From Chrysomallon squamiferum (Eukaryota; Mollusca; Gastropoda; Neomphalida; Peltospiridae), in NCBI GenBank assembly GCA_012295275.1, contig CM022679.1, forward strand, positions 19,534,342 through 19,598,341: a stretch of DNA of 64,000 nucleotides, in the 5' to 3' direction. Below the pieces are notes generated by a model. That model was given only the letters and a program-made list of their open reading frames with translations. It ran no database searches and was not told the origin of the DNA. Positions 44,136 through 56,009 of the stretch are shown in pieces (positions within the stretch are counted from its first letter, which is position 1; every line of letters starts with the position of its first letter). The position numbers and the translations under genes are program-made.

Positions 44136-44172
44136 TATAATAATTATAATAAAAAAAAAAAAAAAAAAAAGA
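44080..44172. repeat. (AAT)n plus poly-A
   Basis: About 18 AAT units, then ATT/AAT and a poly-A run; looks like the tail of the preceding dispersed repeat. Confidence 0.95.
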
Positions 44173-44640
44173 AGAAAGAAATGAAACTAATAATAATTAT
44201 CCTTCGATCAACTTTTTACGATGTGAGAATAAGAAAACGTTTGTCAATGTCAGTCCTTGTTTGCGAATCAACCTGTAAGTCTATTATTAGTCCACCCAAT
44301 GCTCCACTAGGTGCATATCTAGAATTTGAAGGAGATACATGTATCTTTGATATCAGATTTCTAACAGTAGCAAATTTTTGCTTCCCAGTTATATTATTAA
44401 ATATTACAAAAATAATCTTGCTTTCAAGGATTGTTATAGAAATATTAATTTATTCAAAGCAAATAAAATTTGTATCACTAGATCTCTTATATTATTTTTT
44501 CCCCCACCATTTGTAAACATCCTTTACAAGAGCTTTGTATATACCAACTGGAAACTGATGAAACTGAATATATACTATATCAGTGGATAAAGGAGAACCT
44601 ATTTAAAGTTATTATTAATTTATTGTTTTGGGCAATCTCT
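44173..44640. other. Unassigned stretch, no gene recognised
   Basis: A plus-strand frame continuing from the poly-Asn tract reads SPPNAPLGAYLEFEGDTCIF, which is less biased than its surroundings but has no splice context. Possible transposon scrap. Confidence 0.3.
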
Positions 44641-44804
44641 CTTCAGTAAAAACAACATATCAATTTAAAATATATATATATATATATAATAACAACAAAA
44701 ACAAACAAAATTAACAAAAGGATAATGGTAATAAGATTTAAAATGAATAAATAAATAAATAATGAACGTGAATTGTGAGCTAACAATTGAATTCTATCTA
44801 TGTA

Positions 44805-44880
44805 TCATTCAACCGTCCCAAAAGTTTGTTAACGACATCATTACTTTCCTCCACTAATTTTTTATCCAGGCTCTGTTTTA
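44805..44880 (-). pseudogene. Degenerate helical exon copy (SLDKKLVEESNDVVNKLL)
   Basis: On the minus strand: acceptor TTTTAAAACAG, then SLDKKLVEESNDVVNKLLGR, LNDT and a stop. It is the middle member of three paralogous segments. Confidence 0.55.
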
Positions 44881-45109
44881 AGAATAGAAATGGAAATCCA
44901 AAATTTATGTCCTAAAATTGACCGGTATAGGACAGATTATTATATTCTGTTTCATAAACATATATTTATTTTATTTTGAATCATTCTATTATTATTATTT
45001 TTTTTTTTTTTAAATTTGTTTTTAAATTTTATTATAAATCATATGAAAATGTGTAATCATATGTAATCAGTGTTACCTGTCCCGTAGTTGTATTTGCAGA
45101 TGCAATGAC

Positions 45110-45142
45110 TGGCTTTCTTTTCCTTCTTTCTTTCTTTCTTTC

Positions 45143-45173
<31 letters not shown>

Positions 45174-45195
45174 TTCATTTATTTATTTATTATTT
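45110..45195. repeat. (TTTC)n/(TTTA)n microsatellite
   Basis: TTTC units passing into TTTA units. Confidence 0.95.
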
Positions 45196-45931
45196 TTATT
45201 CTAACTTTTTGTAATGTTTTTAGATCTTTATTATTATTATTGTTATATTTGCAATATTTTATTTATTTATCTATTTTTAATTTAACAATTTTGACATAAA
45301 ACCATCATTGGTTAACTTAAGCTCATGTACTGAATATCTTACAAAGTAATATCTCTATGCCACTATTTAATAATTAAAGAAAGAAAAAAAGAAGAAAAAA
45401 AAGGCTTCTTGAATGGTACATAATGTCTTAATTTTATTCTATGTACATTTTTCTTAGATTATTATATTACTGTATTAAGTAGATGTTATGTGTTCTAAAG
45501 TTTAATGTTTTGGTAAATTTGAGGGTTAATATTTAGCTTCGCGATTTCCCAGACTTTTGTATTAACTCTATCGCTCTATGAAATCGAGTGTCACCTGTAA
45601 ATAATTAAAAATATTGTATAGAATTAATTATCTACATATTGTCTGTATAATCTGTCTAAGAAATACGAACGTTGCGAGAATATCTAAGGTAAATAATGAC
45701 AAGGCAAAATAACCTTTTGTGTATTTTCCAAAGAAATTAAAAAAATAATAATAATAAAATACAAAAAAAACAACAAATAAATAAATAAATAAAAATAAAA
45801 ATAAACTAAAATAAAGACGTGCAATTTCCGGTATGGATTTACTTTTAATATGGAAAATAGAACTGTTTATATCGCTTACGCGACACGTGATTATTTTGTC
45901 TGAATAAATCTGAACACATGTCATTTCCCGC

Positions 45932-46019
45932 TTGAAACCTTTCCTCTACGTACTATTAAGTTATTCCGTGTTCAATTATACGATCGCGGCAGACCCCTCT
46001 CAATCCAATTTCCATGAAG
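45932..46019 (+). CDS. Signal-peptide-like first exon, copy 2 (no ATG)
   Basis: KPFLYVLLSYSVFNYTIA then ADPSQSNFHE; the donor has changed to GAAG|GTAACA. TTG at the expected start, as in the other copies. Confidence 0.4.
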
Positions 46020-46615
46020 GTAACAATAAATTTTACATACCTCATAACTATACCGAACGTAGTCTACATTTTTCTTCTGTTCCTTTTTCTTAACATATAC
46101 CGTATGAAATTAGTTGAATTTGTTTTTGTCAGAATAATGTTCTTAGATTATTATATTACCCTATTAAATAAATGTTATGTGTCTTTAATGTTTTGGTAAA
46201 TTTGAGGGTTAATATTTATATTCACGACTTCCCAAACTTTTGTATTAACACTATCGCTCTATGAAATCGAGTGTCACCTGTAAATTATTAAAAATATTGT
46301 ATAGAATTAATTATCTGCATACTGTCTGTATAATCTGTCTACGAAATATGAACGTTGTGAGAATATTTAAGGTAAATAATGACATGGCAAAATAACGTTT
46401 TGTGTATTTTCCAAAGAAATTTAAAAAAATATAAAAATAATAAAAAATAAATACATAAAAAAATAATTAAAAATTAAAATTAAAATAAACTAAAATAAAG
46501 ACTTGCAATTTCCGGTATGGATTTACTTTTAATTTGGAAAATAGAACTGTTTATATCGCTTACGCGACACGTGATTATTTTGTCTGAATAAATCTGAACA
46601 CACGTCATTTTCCGT

Positions 46616-46703
46616 TTGAAACCTTGCCTCTACGTACTATTAAGTTATTCTCTGTTCATTTATACGATCGCGGCAGTCCTGTCTCAATCGAATTTCCATC
46701 AAG
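46616..46703 (+). CDS. Signal-peptide-like first exon, copy 3 (nearest to the left Cys-rich exon)
   Basis: KPCLYVLLSYSLFIYTIA then AVLSQSNFHQ with donor CAAG|GTAAGA, phase 1. Lies 1.56 kb upstream of the phase-1 acceptor at 48263. The fused product would read FHQ-E-VINMTHG. Confidence 0.45.
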
Positions 46704-47562
46704 GTAAGAATACATTTTCAAAATTCACCCATAACTATACCCAACGTACTCTACATTTTTCTTCTGTTCCTTTTTCTTAACATATACCGTATTAAATTTG
46801 TTTAATTTGTTTTTGTCTGTATATTTTTCTTAGATTATTATATTACCGTATTAAATAGATGTTATGTGTTCTAAAGTTTAATGTTTTTGTAAATTTGAGG
46901 GTTAATATTTAGATTCGCGAATTCCCAGACTTTTTTGTTAACTCTATTGCTTTACGAAATCGAGTGACACCTGTAAATTATTAAAAATATTGTATAGAGT
47001 TAATTACCTGCAGACTGTCTGTATAATCTGTCTACGAAATATGAACGTTGTGAGAATATCAAAGGTAAATAATGACATGGCAAAATAACGTTTTGTATAT
47101 TTTCGAAAGAAATTAAAAAAATAGAAAAAATAAATAAAATAATAATAAAAATAAAAATAAAAATAAATGAATAAATAAATAAATAAATAAATAAAGAAAT
47201 AAATAATAATACATAAATTAATAAATTAAATAAACAATAATAAAATATGTAAATAAAAAATATGTTTTATAAATATAAATTGTACTGAATATATTAAATA
47301 AATAAATTGGTCGCATATCTTGATCTTTAATAGTGTACTATTGTTTCTTTGTAATCTCTTATTTCATATAATGGCATACGGGGTCACCTCACTGCCCGCA
47401 CCTGTTATTATATATCACGTGATTCGTGATATCTCCTACGCGACAGGTAAATCTGAATAAAACGTCATTTCCGACTTGAAACCTTGCTAATTTATCCTGT
47501 AGAGGATGTATTTAAATATTCCTCGGAATACTCTTCAATTTAACTGATTCTTAAAAATAAAT

Positions 47563-47564
47563 AA

Positions 47565-47600
<36 letters not shown>
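47563..47600. repeat. Poly-A tract
   Basis: About 30 A in a row. The right copy has mixed AAATA here, so it expanded after duplication. Confidence 0.95.
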
Positions 47601-48056
47601 AATGTTTTACAAATATAAATTGTACTGAATATATTAAATAAATTAATTAATCGCTTAATTTGATCTTGAATAGTGTACTACTCTTTCTCATAAAAATGAC
47701 ATACACTTTAGTAAAGTTAATTTCCCAAAAGATCAACAAAGAACTAACATTTTACAGTCCAACAAAATGGGAGACGGAATCAGCATATTCTGTTGCAGAT
47801 TTTTGTCCTGTCAAGAGGAACATTTTCTATAGGCATATGTCAAAGTCTTAACTGTAAAAATTTAGCTTCAACAAAGGCCTGTTCTCTCTTAATCATATTT
47901 TTGAAGACTGCTGCCTATCATTTTCAATTTTCAATGCCATCCGTAACGTGATTCGTAGGACTGGCACCATTTGTTTCGAAACGGTTCCAGAAGTTTCTGT
48001 CATTCCCCAGTTCGGTGACATACATTAAAACAAGTTGATCCTATGGATCCGGTACT

Positions 48057-48059
<3 letters not shown>

Positions 48060-48099
<40 letters not shown>

Positions 48100-48195
48100 A
48101 AGTAAGTAAGTAAGTAAGTTTGTATGTATGTATGTATGTATGTATGTATGTATGTATGCATGTATGTATGTATGTATGTATGTGTGTGTGTATTT
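48060..48195. repeat. (TG)n/(AAGT)n/(TGTA)n microsatellite
   Basis: Compound repeat 70 bp upstream of the Cys-rich exon acceptor; the right copy has the same compound repeat at 59205-59320 with different unit numbers. Confidence 0.95.
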
Positions 48196-48262
48196 TCGCA
48201 TAGCCAAATACACTCTTTAATTGGAATTTAGAGAAATAATAACAGTTCAGTTTTATTTTCAG

Positions 48263-48436
48263 AAGTAATCAATATGACACATGGAACAATGGTTAGATGT
48301 GGCCACGATGTATGTGATCAGGGAGAACAGTATTGTGTACCTGAAGACCAGAGGTGCTATTACTGCATAGGCACCAGTGATTTGTGCCCTACAACACGTT
48401 TTGTTTTCCCTAAACAGTGTAATCCATTATGTATGG
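48263..48436 (+). CDS. Cysteine-rich ectodomain exon, left copy
   Basis: Phase 1-1 exon of 174 nt: acceptor TTATTTTCAG, donor ATGG|GTAGGT. Reads VINMTHGTMVRCGHDVCDQG, then QYCVPEDQRCYYC, DLCPTTRFVFPKQCNPLCM. Eight Cys; the YC-x6-C-x2-C and QCNPLC spacing is reminiscent of TNF-receptor-like cysteine-rich domains, but I cannot assign the family firmly. Differs from the right copy at only a few residues, all Cys kept, which suggests constraint. No transmembrane exon follows within this copy. Confidence 0.75.
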
Positions 48437-48502
48437 GTAGGTAAATGTGTTATGTATGTGTGTGTGTGTGTGTGTGTTTTCTGTTTATTGTTTTTGTTTC
48501 AG

Positions 48503-48523
48503 ATTTCCTTTATAATCAGACAG
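48503..48523 (+). CDS. Mini-exon, left copy (DFLYNQT)
   Basis: A 21-nt phase 1-1 exon between TTTGTTTCAG and GTAAGA, contributing DFLYNQT with the flanking G. NQT is an N-glycosylation sequon. Same exon at 59819-59839 in the right copy. Confidence 0.65.
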
Positions 48524-48899
48524 GTAAGAATTATTAATTGTTACAGCTATAAAATAATAAATGTTTGTGTTTGTATATTTATCGTATGTGTGAGTGTGTG
48601 TATATATATAGTTTAAAGTTTCCTTGTAATGTATATTACAGTTTGCTTTTGGTCCTTTCTGAATGAGTATGTGTTTGTGTGTGTTTTATTAGTTAGTTAC
48701 AAAGGTTTCTAAAAAGAAGAAATGTTTTGCTATTTGTAAAATGTTTCTATAAAGCAGGTCTTTCTAGGCTAGATGATACTATATTTTATAACAGTAAGGT
48801 AACATTTTTATTATGTCTTGTTATTTGATAAATAAATAATACTCACTCACTCACTCATGCATGCATCACAAACTAACCCATTCATTGACTTACTCACTC

Positions 48900-48918
48900 T
48901 CTTATATATATATATATA

Positions 48919-48960
<42 letters not shown>

Positions 48961-48990
48961 TATACACATATATATACACACACACCTAAC
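48900..48990. repeat. (TA)n/(CA)n microsatellite
   Basis: TA run with a GA interruption passing into CACA/TATACA words. Confidence 0.95.
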
Positions 48991-50304
48991 TACCTACATA
49001 AACGCAGGAAATAAAAATTATTGAATCATATTGGTCTTGTTCGTACAAAAAGTCTTTGAAGTATCAGTCTATGTTAATTTCGATATAGCCAAATCTTTTT
49101 CTGACAACTTATGATAAATCAGTCCTCCTCGTCAAGCCAAATGATGTCTTCATTATTGATGCAACTAAAGGGGGAAAATTACAATGCTCATCCAGTTTCG
49201 TGATAGTACATTTTTTCTGTCATACTTTATCATTATCAAAGTTAAGTTTTTTTTTAAAACACACAAAAAACAACAACTATAAATTAGGAGATACACTGAA
49301 TGTGTTATTGTCAAAGTAGAGGCCTATATTAAGGTTAATTTGAACAAAAAAAAATTAATTTGTGTAAAATATTTTCTTTAATGTCTTGCTGTGTCGCTGC
49401 TGTAAAATATTAATTTGTGTTCAGTTCATAACAATTTCTGACATCTAAAATTTGTACATGAAATGTGATTGATATAAGTTGTACAATGAAACAGTAATTT
49501 CTTAGTAGTATATTTTTATATTTTTAACGTTTATTTCATTTTCTTATTTTCTATTTTTTATTTTTTTCTCTCTCATGGAGTTATATTAAGTGACTAATAA
49601 AAGATATGAGTATATTCAGTTTTAATTTTTCTAGAGAACAAGACTGTGTTCCAGAACGTGTGTCATTGCTGTAAAATATTCATTTTTGTTCAGTTTATAA
49701 CAATTTCTGACTTACGCTATTTATGAAAGTCATAAGATAAAGAAATATAATCAGGTAGATGATGTCACCATTTGATATAGAGTGGCTAAATAATGATATT
49801 TATGGAGGTTAGAAGTATGATTTTTTACTGTTATTCCAGATAATGTGTTTGAGTTATTTGTTTAAGACTGTTTTATAATGTACATGAATACTGAGTGTAT
49901 ATAACACAATTATTTAGTTAATGAATCAAATATGAAAAGATGCATATGTAAACAATGTTGAATACCAATGGTAAAATATATAAACAAAGGTAAATACAAT
50001 ACAAAAAGAAAATAAGGTCAACATTAGGACACTCCGATTATTATGTACATGTTCTAACACAATTAATATACTACTGTTGTTCTAGATAAAATGATCGACA
50101 TATTTAGTATAAGATTAATAATTTGTAATGAATGTAACTAATTTATGCAGAATTAGAAAACAAATAATAGAGGATACAAACATTTACCTGTTACAATAGT
50201 GTAACAAACCATACCATAAAATATTTTCTTCTTTCTTCTTCACAAGTACAGATAACTAGGTTTTTATTTATTATTTAATGAGAGGTAATTATATAAATTG
50301 AAAT

Positions 50305-50420
50305 ACCCACCTCCTTTAAGTGGAACAAGGCCACATTTAGAAATTTCCCTGATATACTTCAGTTCCATACATCTTTTCTTGTTTTTCCTACTTCAGTACA
50401 GTGTCCAGTGGAAGCTGACA
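50305..50420 (-). pseudogene. Decayed copy of the Cys-rich minus-strand exon at 63651-63767
   Basis: GGACACTGTACTGAAGTAGG, AAATTTCTAAATGTGGCCTT and the GGAG|GTGGGT donor are kept, but short deletions (ATCAAG before AAAAGATG and part of the 5' end) break the frame. Confidence 0.75.
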
Positions 50421-50424
50421 GAAC

Positions 50425-50800
50425 AACAGTAGAATTAACTTAGTATTAACATATTTGATTATTGTAGACATATTAGTTTTGTTTGTTGAGTATGTATAAT
50501 TATTATAGATATATTACTATTTTGCTTTGAAGTGTTTGACTTTATCAGTATGTAACGTATGTTTCAGTAATAATTATGTAGTGTTCACTGTAACAGTGTA
50601 CATGAATTCATTCCAAATAATGGGGAGAAAACAGTAGAATTAACTTATTATTAACATATTTAAATATTGTAGACATATTAGTTTTCTTTGTTGTGTATGT
50701 ATAATTATCATAGATATATTAATATTTTGTTTTGAAGTGTTTGCCTTTATTGATATGTACACAATTATAATTGTAGATGTGTGAAGAAATAACTGGGGGA
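50425..50800. repeat. Tandem duplication of about 205 bp
   Basis: CAGTAGAATTAACTTAGTAT followed by TAACATATTTGATTATTGTA starts near 50428 and again near 50633 with small changes. The right segmental copy has it once (63779 onward). Confidence 0.8.
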
Positions 50801-52480
50801 TACATTTGGCTGGGTACTTGATCACTATTCACATCTTGAAAACAGGAATTTTCTTTTTTGAAAAGGAAGGTAAAAACATTCATCCCTAAATCCACTGATA
50901 ATTTTTTATTATCGATAACGCTATTGCAGGCCTATGAATGTCCTCTTTTAGAAACGTGTTGCATTTGTGCCTCAATATTTTAAATTAAAGTGCTACAACA
51001 ACACACTTTCGTCAAAATGTCAGGACCCAAGTCTCTTGTTTCAACCTGAAGTGCTGAAGTAAATCCACTGATGAGACCCTTCATTTTGATTTACACCAAT
51101 GATTATGACGGTGAGAATTAACAAACTCCTGTTCTATATGACCTGGGGAACAAATATTATTTTACACCGGCACCCTCTAAATTAAGTTTGTATGATGATA
51201 TCATCAGATACCAGTGAAACAGACGAGATTAAATCCTCGCCAGACTATTCTTGGTCTACCCCATGGTGTAAAATAGCTCTTTATATTCTGGGGAATATTT
51301 TGACTTACAGATTATACGCTCTTGTATTACTCGTAAGTTGGTCCCTATTTAAATGTCCATTATACTCAAAGAAGATAACGTGAATGACATGATAAAGTCA
51401 GTTCAGACCACACACAATTCATATAGGATCTTGAGAACGACTCGGATCACTTCACCGTTGTAACAAACATATTACAACACTAACAAGCGTTTAGATATAA
51501 TTATAAGTTTTGTTAGATCATTTATCAATAAACAAGAAAATGGTTTAGATAATTTATTTGCTAAATCAGCATATCCATTTGCATTGAATGAAAAGCTCAG
51601 TAAAACAAATAAAAATAATACATGTAAATGTTCGGATGTTTACATACAATGTATGTCTGATCCATACTGTGTTATAATTTGTGACATAATTTTAATTCTT
51701 GAAGTGTAAAAAGACCTTGAACTTTCAGAATATTTAGCTTTTTTATAAATTGGTTCTGTGGGAACAGCCAGAATATACTCTAGGTGTAAACAGTGTAGCA
51801 CTCCAGGGATAGTCTGGACAGGTGGTATGTATCTTGGGCTGTTTGACCGCTAAAGTACACGAACAGATAAAAAACTTGAGATATTTAATTCCTCTTTTGT
51901 GATATAGTTCATGTTTTTTTTATTGCTGTTGTTATTGTTGTAATAATTGTTGTAGTATTGTAACATTGTTCGTGTTTGCTTTAGTCTTTTTTCTAATAAT
52001 AATAAATAACGTTTGAATAGTTATGCACGTCAACAAAAAGAAAATCAAATTTAAATGCATCTTGCAAGCAGCTCAATTATAATGATGATTATATCATGAT
52101 TATAAATTACAAAACGATTGAAAAATATATATACGATCATAAAATAATTAATATAATTATTTCACAAATAATTTAAACGATTATATTATATAATCAGCGG
52201 TCGAACGTCGAATATATACAATGTGGAAGTAACATAACAACAATATTAAACAAAATGTTATTAATAACCATTTTCTTACACTTCCAAATACAGATTTAAA
52301 CAATATATGTATATCTAAAATACTTGCATATATACATACTTATATGTATTTTTTTTTTTTTTATGAATGTTTTATATAGCCTAAGGTTCTTAAGATATAT
52401 ACAGAAAAATGTAATTTTTTATTTTTCATTTTTCACCTTTTAAATAGATGTATAATGTTAATCAAGTCGTAATACTTATA
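50801..52480. other. No gene recognised
   Basis: A/T-rich; a 63-codon plus-strand frame at 51192-51383 has no splice context. T-runs and A-runs only. Confidence 0.45.
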
Positions 52481-52484
52481 AACT

Positions 52485-52485
52485 A

Positions 52486-52549
<64 letters not shown>

Positions 52550-52550
52550 T
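52485..52550. repeat. (AAT)n microsatellite
   Basis: About 21 AAT units. Confidence 0.95.
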
Positions 52551-53039
52551 AACATATGAAGAATTGTGAAAATTAAATTATTATTATAATAAAAATATAT
52601 TATTTTACAAGCTTTTATTTTGTTTTGTATTTTATCTTCTTTCACTATGTTTCATAAAATATAAAAACAATTTTCTTAAATGTTTTATTTATGAACAACA
52701 CACATATTTATTTTGATATAAAAATGTATTTGTTTTTTGAATATATTTTGTGAGTTTTAAACGTTTATCATCTTGAAACAATCAAACAAACACTATAATA
52801 ACAATATTAATCAAAATGAGTTATTAACTACCTTTTTCAAACACTTCCATTATAAATATTTAAAATTTGAGATGACAGTAATAATTACAGAAAAGGAAAT
52901 AAGTACATACGTGTGTGTGTGTGAGTGCGTACGTGCGTGCGTGTGTGTCATTTGGAAAAAACAACAACACGTAAATAATAAAATTGTAATACTAGTATTT
53001 ACTGCGGACTACCAGATTTTCTAACGATAAAAAATTAAA

Positions 53040-53200
53040 AAAATAATTTTAGAAATTATAACTTCCGATATGGGTTTATTTTTTAACTTGAAAATTCCAA
53101 ACTATTTATATCGCTTATGTGACACGTGAATTTCCTTTTAGATCAAATCTGAACATACCGTCATTTCCCACTTGAAACCTGATAACATTCATAACATTTA
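53040..53200 (+). repeat. Diverged promoter-like segment of the ~690-bp unit
   Basis: ACTTCCGATATGGGTTTATT, ATATCGCTTATGTGACACGT, CGTCATTTCCCACTTGAAAC: an older relative of the segments at 42870 and 46510, with no exon following. Confidence 0.7.
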
Positions 53201-53479
53201 CACTGTGAAACATTGAAAATATTTATAGCATCTAAACTGTGAAAAATTGATAGAATTATAAAATTTGCATTGTGAAACACTGATATCATTCATATTATAC
53301 ACTAACATTTACCGATACACTAACATTTATTTGTGAAAAACTGATAGCATCCAAGATCTTAATGCTGAAAATAACTTCCAAAACTTTGGTCACTGAGAAG
53401 AAAAAAAAAGTGTTTATATTATGATAGAAAAATTAGAATTAAAGAGCGCTGAATTAATAACTGAAACAACAATCTGAAA

Positions 53480-54668
53480 TTCTATCGACTCTCTTACCTT
53501 TGCTAACAATCTGAAATTCTATCGACTCTCTTACCTTTGCTAACAATAGAAATGCTGTCAACTTTCTTATCTTTGCTAACAATTCTGTCAACTTTCTCTT
53601 TCGACTTTCTTATCTTTTCTAACAAATGAAATTGAAATTCTTATCTTTGTCAATATAAAATTATTATCTTTGTTAACAATCTGAAATTCTATCGACTCTC
53701 TTATCTTTGCTAACAATCTGAAATTCTGTCGACTCTTATCTTTGCTAACAATCTGAAATTCTGTCGACTCTTATCTTTGTTAACAATCTGAAATTCTACT
53801 GACTCTCTTATCTTTGTTAACAATCTGAAATTCTGAAATCGACTCTCTTATCTTTAACAATCTGAAATCTGAAATTCTAACAATGACTCTGACTCTCTTA
53901 CCTTTGTTAACAATCTGAAATTCTATCGACTCTCTTACCTTTGTTAGCAGTCTGAAATTCTATCAACTCTCTTATCTTTGTTAACAATCTGAAATTCTAT
54001 CAACTTTCTTATCTTTGTTAACAGTCTGAAACTCTACAGACTCTCTTACCTTTGTAAACAATCTGAAATTCTATCAACTCTCTTATCTTTGTTAACAATC
54101 TGAAATCTACAGAAACTAACAGTCTGAAATTCTATCTCTCTTATCTTTGCTAACAGTCTGAAATTCTTTACTGACTCTCTTACCTTTGTTAACAATCTGA
54201 AATTCTATCAACTCTCTTATCTGTGTTAACAATCTGAAACTCTACAGACTCTCTTACCTTTGCTAACAGTCTGAAATTCTATCGACTCTCTTATCTTTGT
54301 TAACAATCTGAAATTCTACCGATTCTTATCTTTGTTAACAATCTGAAATTCTACCGACTCTCTTATCTTTGTTAGCAGTCTGAAATTCTATCGACTCTCT
54401 TATCTTTGTTAACAGTCTGAAATTTTATCAACTCTCTTATCTTTGTTAGCAATCTGAAATTCTACCGACTCTTATCTTTGTTAACAATCTGAAATTCTAT
54501 CAACTCTCTTACCTTTGTTAACAATCTGAAAAATTCTAACAATCAACTATTTCTTATCTTTGTTAACAGTCTGAAATTCTGTCAACTTTCTTATCTTTGC
54601 TAACAGTCTGAAATTCTGTCAACTTTCTTATCTTTGCTAACAATCTGAAATTCTATCAACTCTCTTAC
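53480..54668. repeat. ~37-bp minisatellite grown from an exon-intron junction, about 30 copies
   Basis: Unit (plus strand) TTATCTTTGTTAACAATCTG followed by AAATTCTATCGACTCTC. On the minus strand it reads GAATTTCAG|ATTGTTAGCAAAG|GTAAGAGAGTTGATA, so each unit carries an acceptor-like and a donor-like site. The first unit is the real 3' end and donor of the exon at 54669-54794. Copies vary by small deletions. Confidence 0.95.
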
Positions 54669-54794
54669 CTTTGCTAACAGTCTCACTTTTCCACTGAAAA
54701 TGTGTTTTGTTGCTGTTGTTAATGCATGTGAATTTCGAACAGCTGTATGACCAACTTGCTCCTTCATCATAGCATTTGCCATTAAAGGAACATC
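54669..54794 (-). CDS. VWC-like cysteine-rich exon
   Basis: A 126-nt phase 1-1 exon: acceptor ATTTTACAG, donor CAAAG|GTAAGA. Reads CSFNGKCYDEGASWSYSC, SKFTCINNSNKTHF and QWKSETVSK. The GC-x2-NGxxYxxGxxWxxxCxxxTC layout is that of von Willebrand factor C-like modules in secreted or membrane proteins. Probably part of a minus-strand gene together with the exon at 63651-63767. No start or stop exon identified. Confidence 0.65.
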
Positions 54795-54819
54795 CTGTAA
54801 AATAAATAAATAAGTAAGT

Positions 54820-54850
54820 AAATATTTTTTTTTTTTTTTTTTTTTTTAAA
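54820..54850. repeat. Poly-T tract
   Basis: T run about 30 bp upstream of the VWC-like exon's acceptor on the minus strand (poly-A on that strand). Confidence 0.9.
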
Positions 54851-55104
54851 TTTAAAAAAAATAAGCAGATAAACAATGGAAGAGGTGGTAGTAGTAGTAG
54901 TAATGATAGTGGCAGTGGTAGTGGTAGTAATGGTAGTAGTTGTAGTAGTATTGATTTTAGTAGTAGTAGCAGTAGTAGTATTGAAAAAGAAAACAACGGC
55001 AACAACAATTTCATCAGCAGAAACTCAGAATTGTGAGCAAACAATTCAAATCTATCTATCAATGAAAAAGCAATACTGCATGTTATACAGGACAACAATA
55101 TCGG

Positions 55105-55182
55105 TGATAATGTGTCATTCAACCCTCGCAAAACTTTGTTAACGACATAATTATTTTCCTCCTTTAATTTCTTATCCAGGTT
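55105..55182 (-). CDS. Helical Lys/Glu-rich exon (LDKKLKEENNYVVNKVL)
   Basis: Acceptor TTTTAAAACAG, then NLDKKLKEENNYVVNKVLRG and LNDT. Only phase 0 avoids immediate stops. Paralogous segments at 42235-42325 and 44805-44880 keep the VVNK core, which suggests former or current coding. No convincing donor, so the 3' end is uncertain. Sequence is amphipathic and coiled-coil-like. Function unknown. Confidence 0.4.
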
Positions 55183-55599
55183 CTGTTTTAAAAAATAGAA
55201 AAGGAAAACCAAAATTTATGTCCTAAAATTATTATATTTTATTTTATAAACATACTTTTTATTTTATTTTGATTCATTTTATAATATATTTTAATTTTAA
55301 TTTTGATTTTAATTTATTTTAAATCATATGAAAATGTACATATGTGTAATCAATGTTTTCTGTCCATAAGCTGTATTTGCAGAAGCGATTACTAGCTTTT
55401 CTTTCTTTCTTTTGTTCTTCTTCTTCTTTTTCTCATTATTATTATTTAGATATAAATTTATAATTGTAACTTTTGTAAATTTTTATTAGATGTTTATTAT
55501 TATTATTGTTATTTTTGCATAATTTCATTAATTTATCATTATTTATATTATAGTTTTAATTTAATAATAATAATAATTAACATTTATTAAACATTTTTT

Positions 55600-55930
55600 T
55601 TTTTTAATTTATAATTTCCGATATAGATTGATTTTTAACTTGGAAATTCCGATCTATTTATATCTCCTACGTGACAGATAAATCTGAACAAGCCGTAATT
55701 TCCGTCTCGAAACCTTGGCACTACGAATACACTATTAAGTTACTCTGTTGAGGAAATATTCAAATATCCCTCGAAATACTTTTCAGTTTAACTGATTCTT
55801 TGAGTCGAAAGCTTGGCTCTACGTATGTACTCTTAAGTTATCCTGTTGAGGGTGTATTCAAATATTCCTGGGAATATTTTTCAGTTTAACTGATTCTTTG
55901 AGTCGAAAGTGAACACTAAAAGAAATAATT
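55600..55930 (+). repeat. Diverged promoter/first-exon segment, internally duplicated
   Basis: ATTTATATCTCCTACGTGAC, GTAATTTCCGTCTCGAAACC, then two near-copies of TTCAGTTTAACTGATTCTTT with GAGTCGAAAG. An older relative of the 690-bp unit; reading frame not maintained. Confidence 0.65.
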
Positions 55931-56009
55931 ACAGAAAAGAAATTAAGTACACATTCAAATAAGTCAAATTGCTTTTTTTGTTTGTTCGTGTGTGTGTGTG
56001 TTAAAAAAC

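Larger units (their letters stand above)
45440..47290 (+). repeat. Second block of the ~690-bp tandem unit (three units)
   Basis: TTAGATTATTATATTAC at about 45458, 46141 and 46831, spacing 683 and 690 bp. Two complete units each contain a promoter-like segment and a first-exon copy; the third ends in AAATA-rich tails. Confidence 0.92.
47225..51000. repeat. Left copy of a segmental duplication (right copy 58.4-64 kb)
   Basis: Near-identical text is shared with 58370-58690, 58733-59595, 59800-59930, 60125-60370, 61665-61895, 61975-62300 and 63630-63920, in the same order. The left copy lacks the mini-exon 60541-60567, the transmembrane exon and the last exon, so it is a shortened version; differences include insertion/deletion in simple repeats. 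Confidence 0.9.

Noticed and set aside
47660-47851. Conserved 63-codon frame also at 58788-58979
   Set aside because: Identical because the DNA is segmentally duplicated; related repeats at 43770 and 56950 do not preserve the frame.
54876-55142. Val-rich plus-strand frame of 88 codons
   Set aside because: GTA/GTG trinucleotide tract, antisense to the helical segment.
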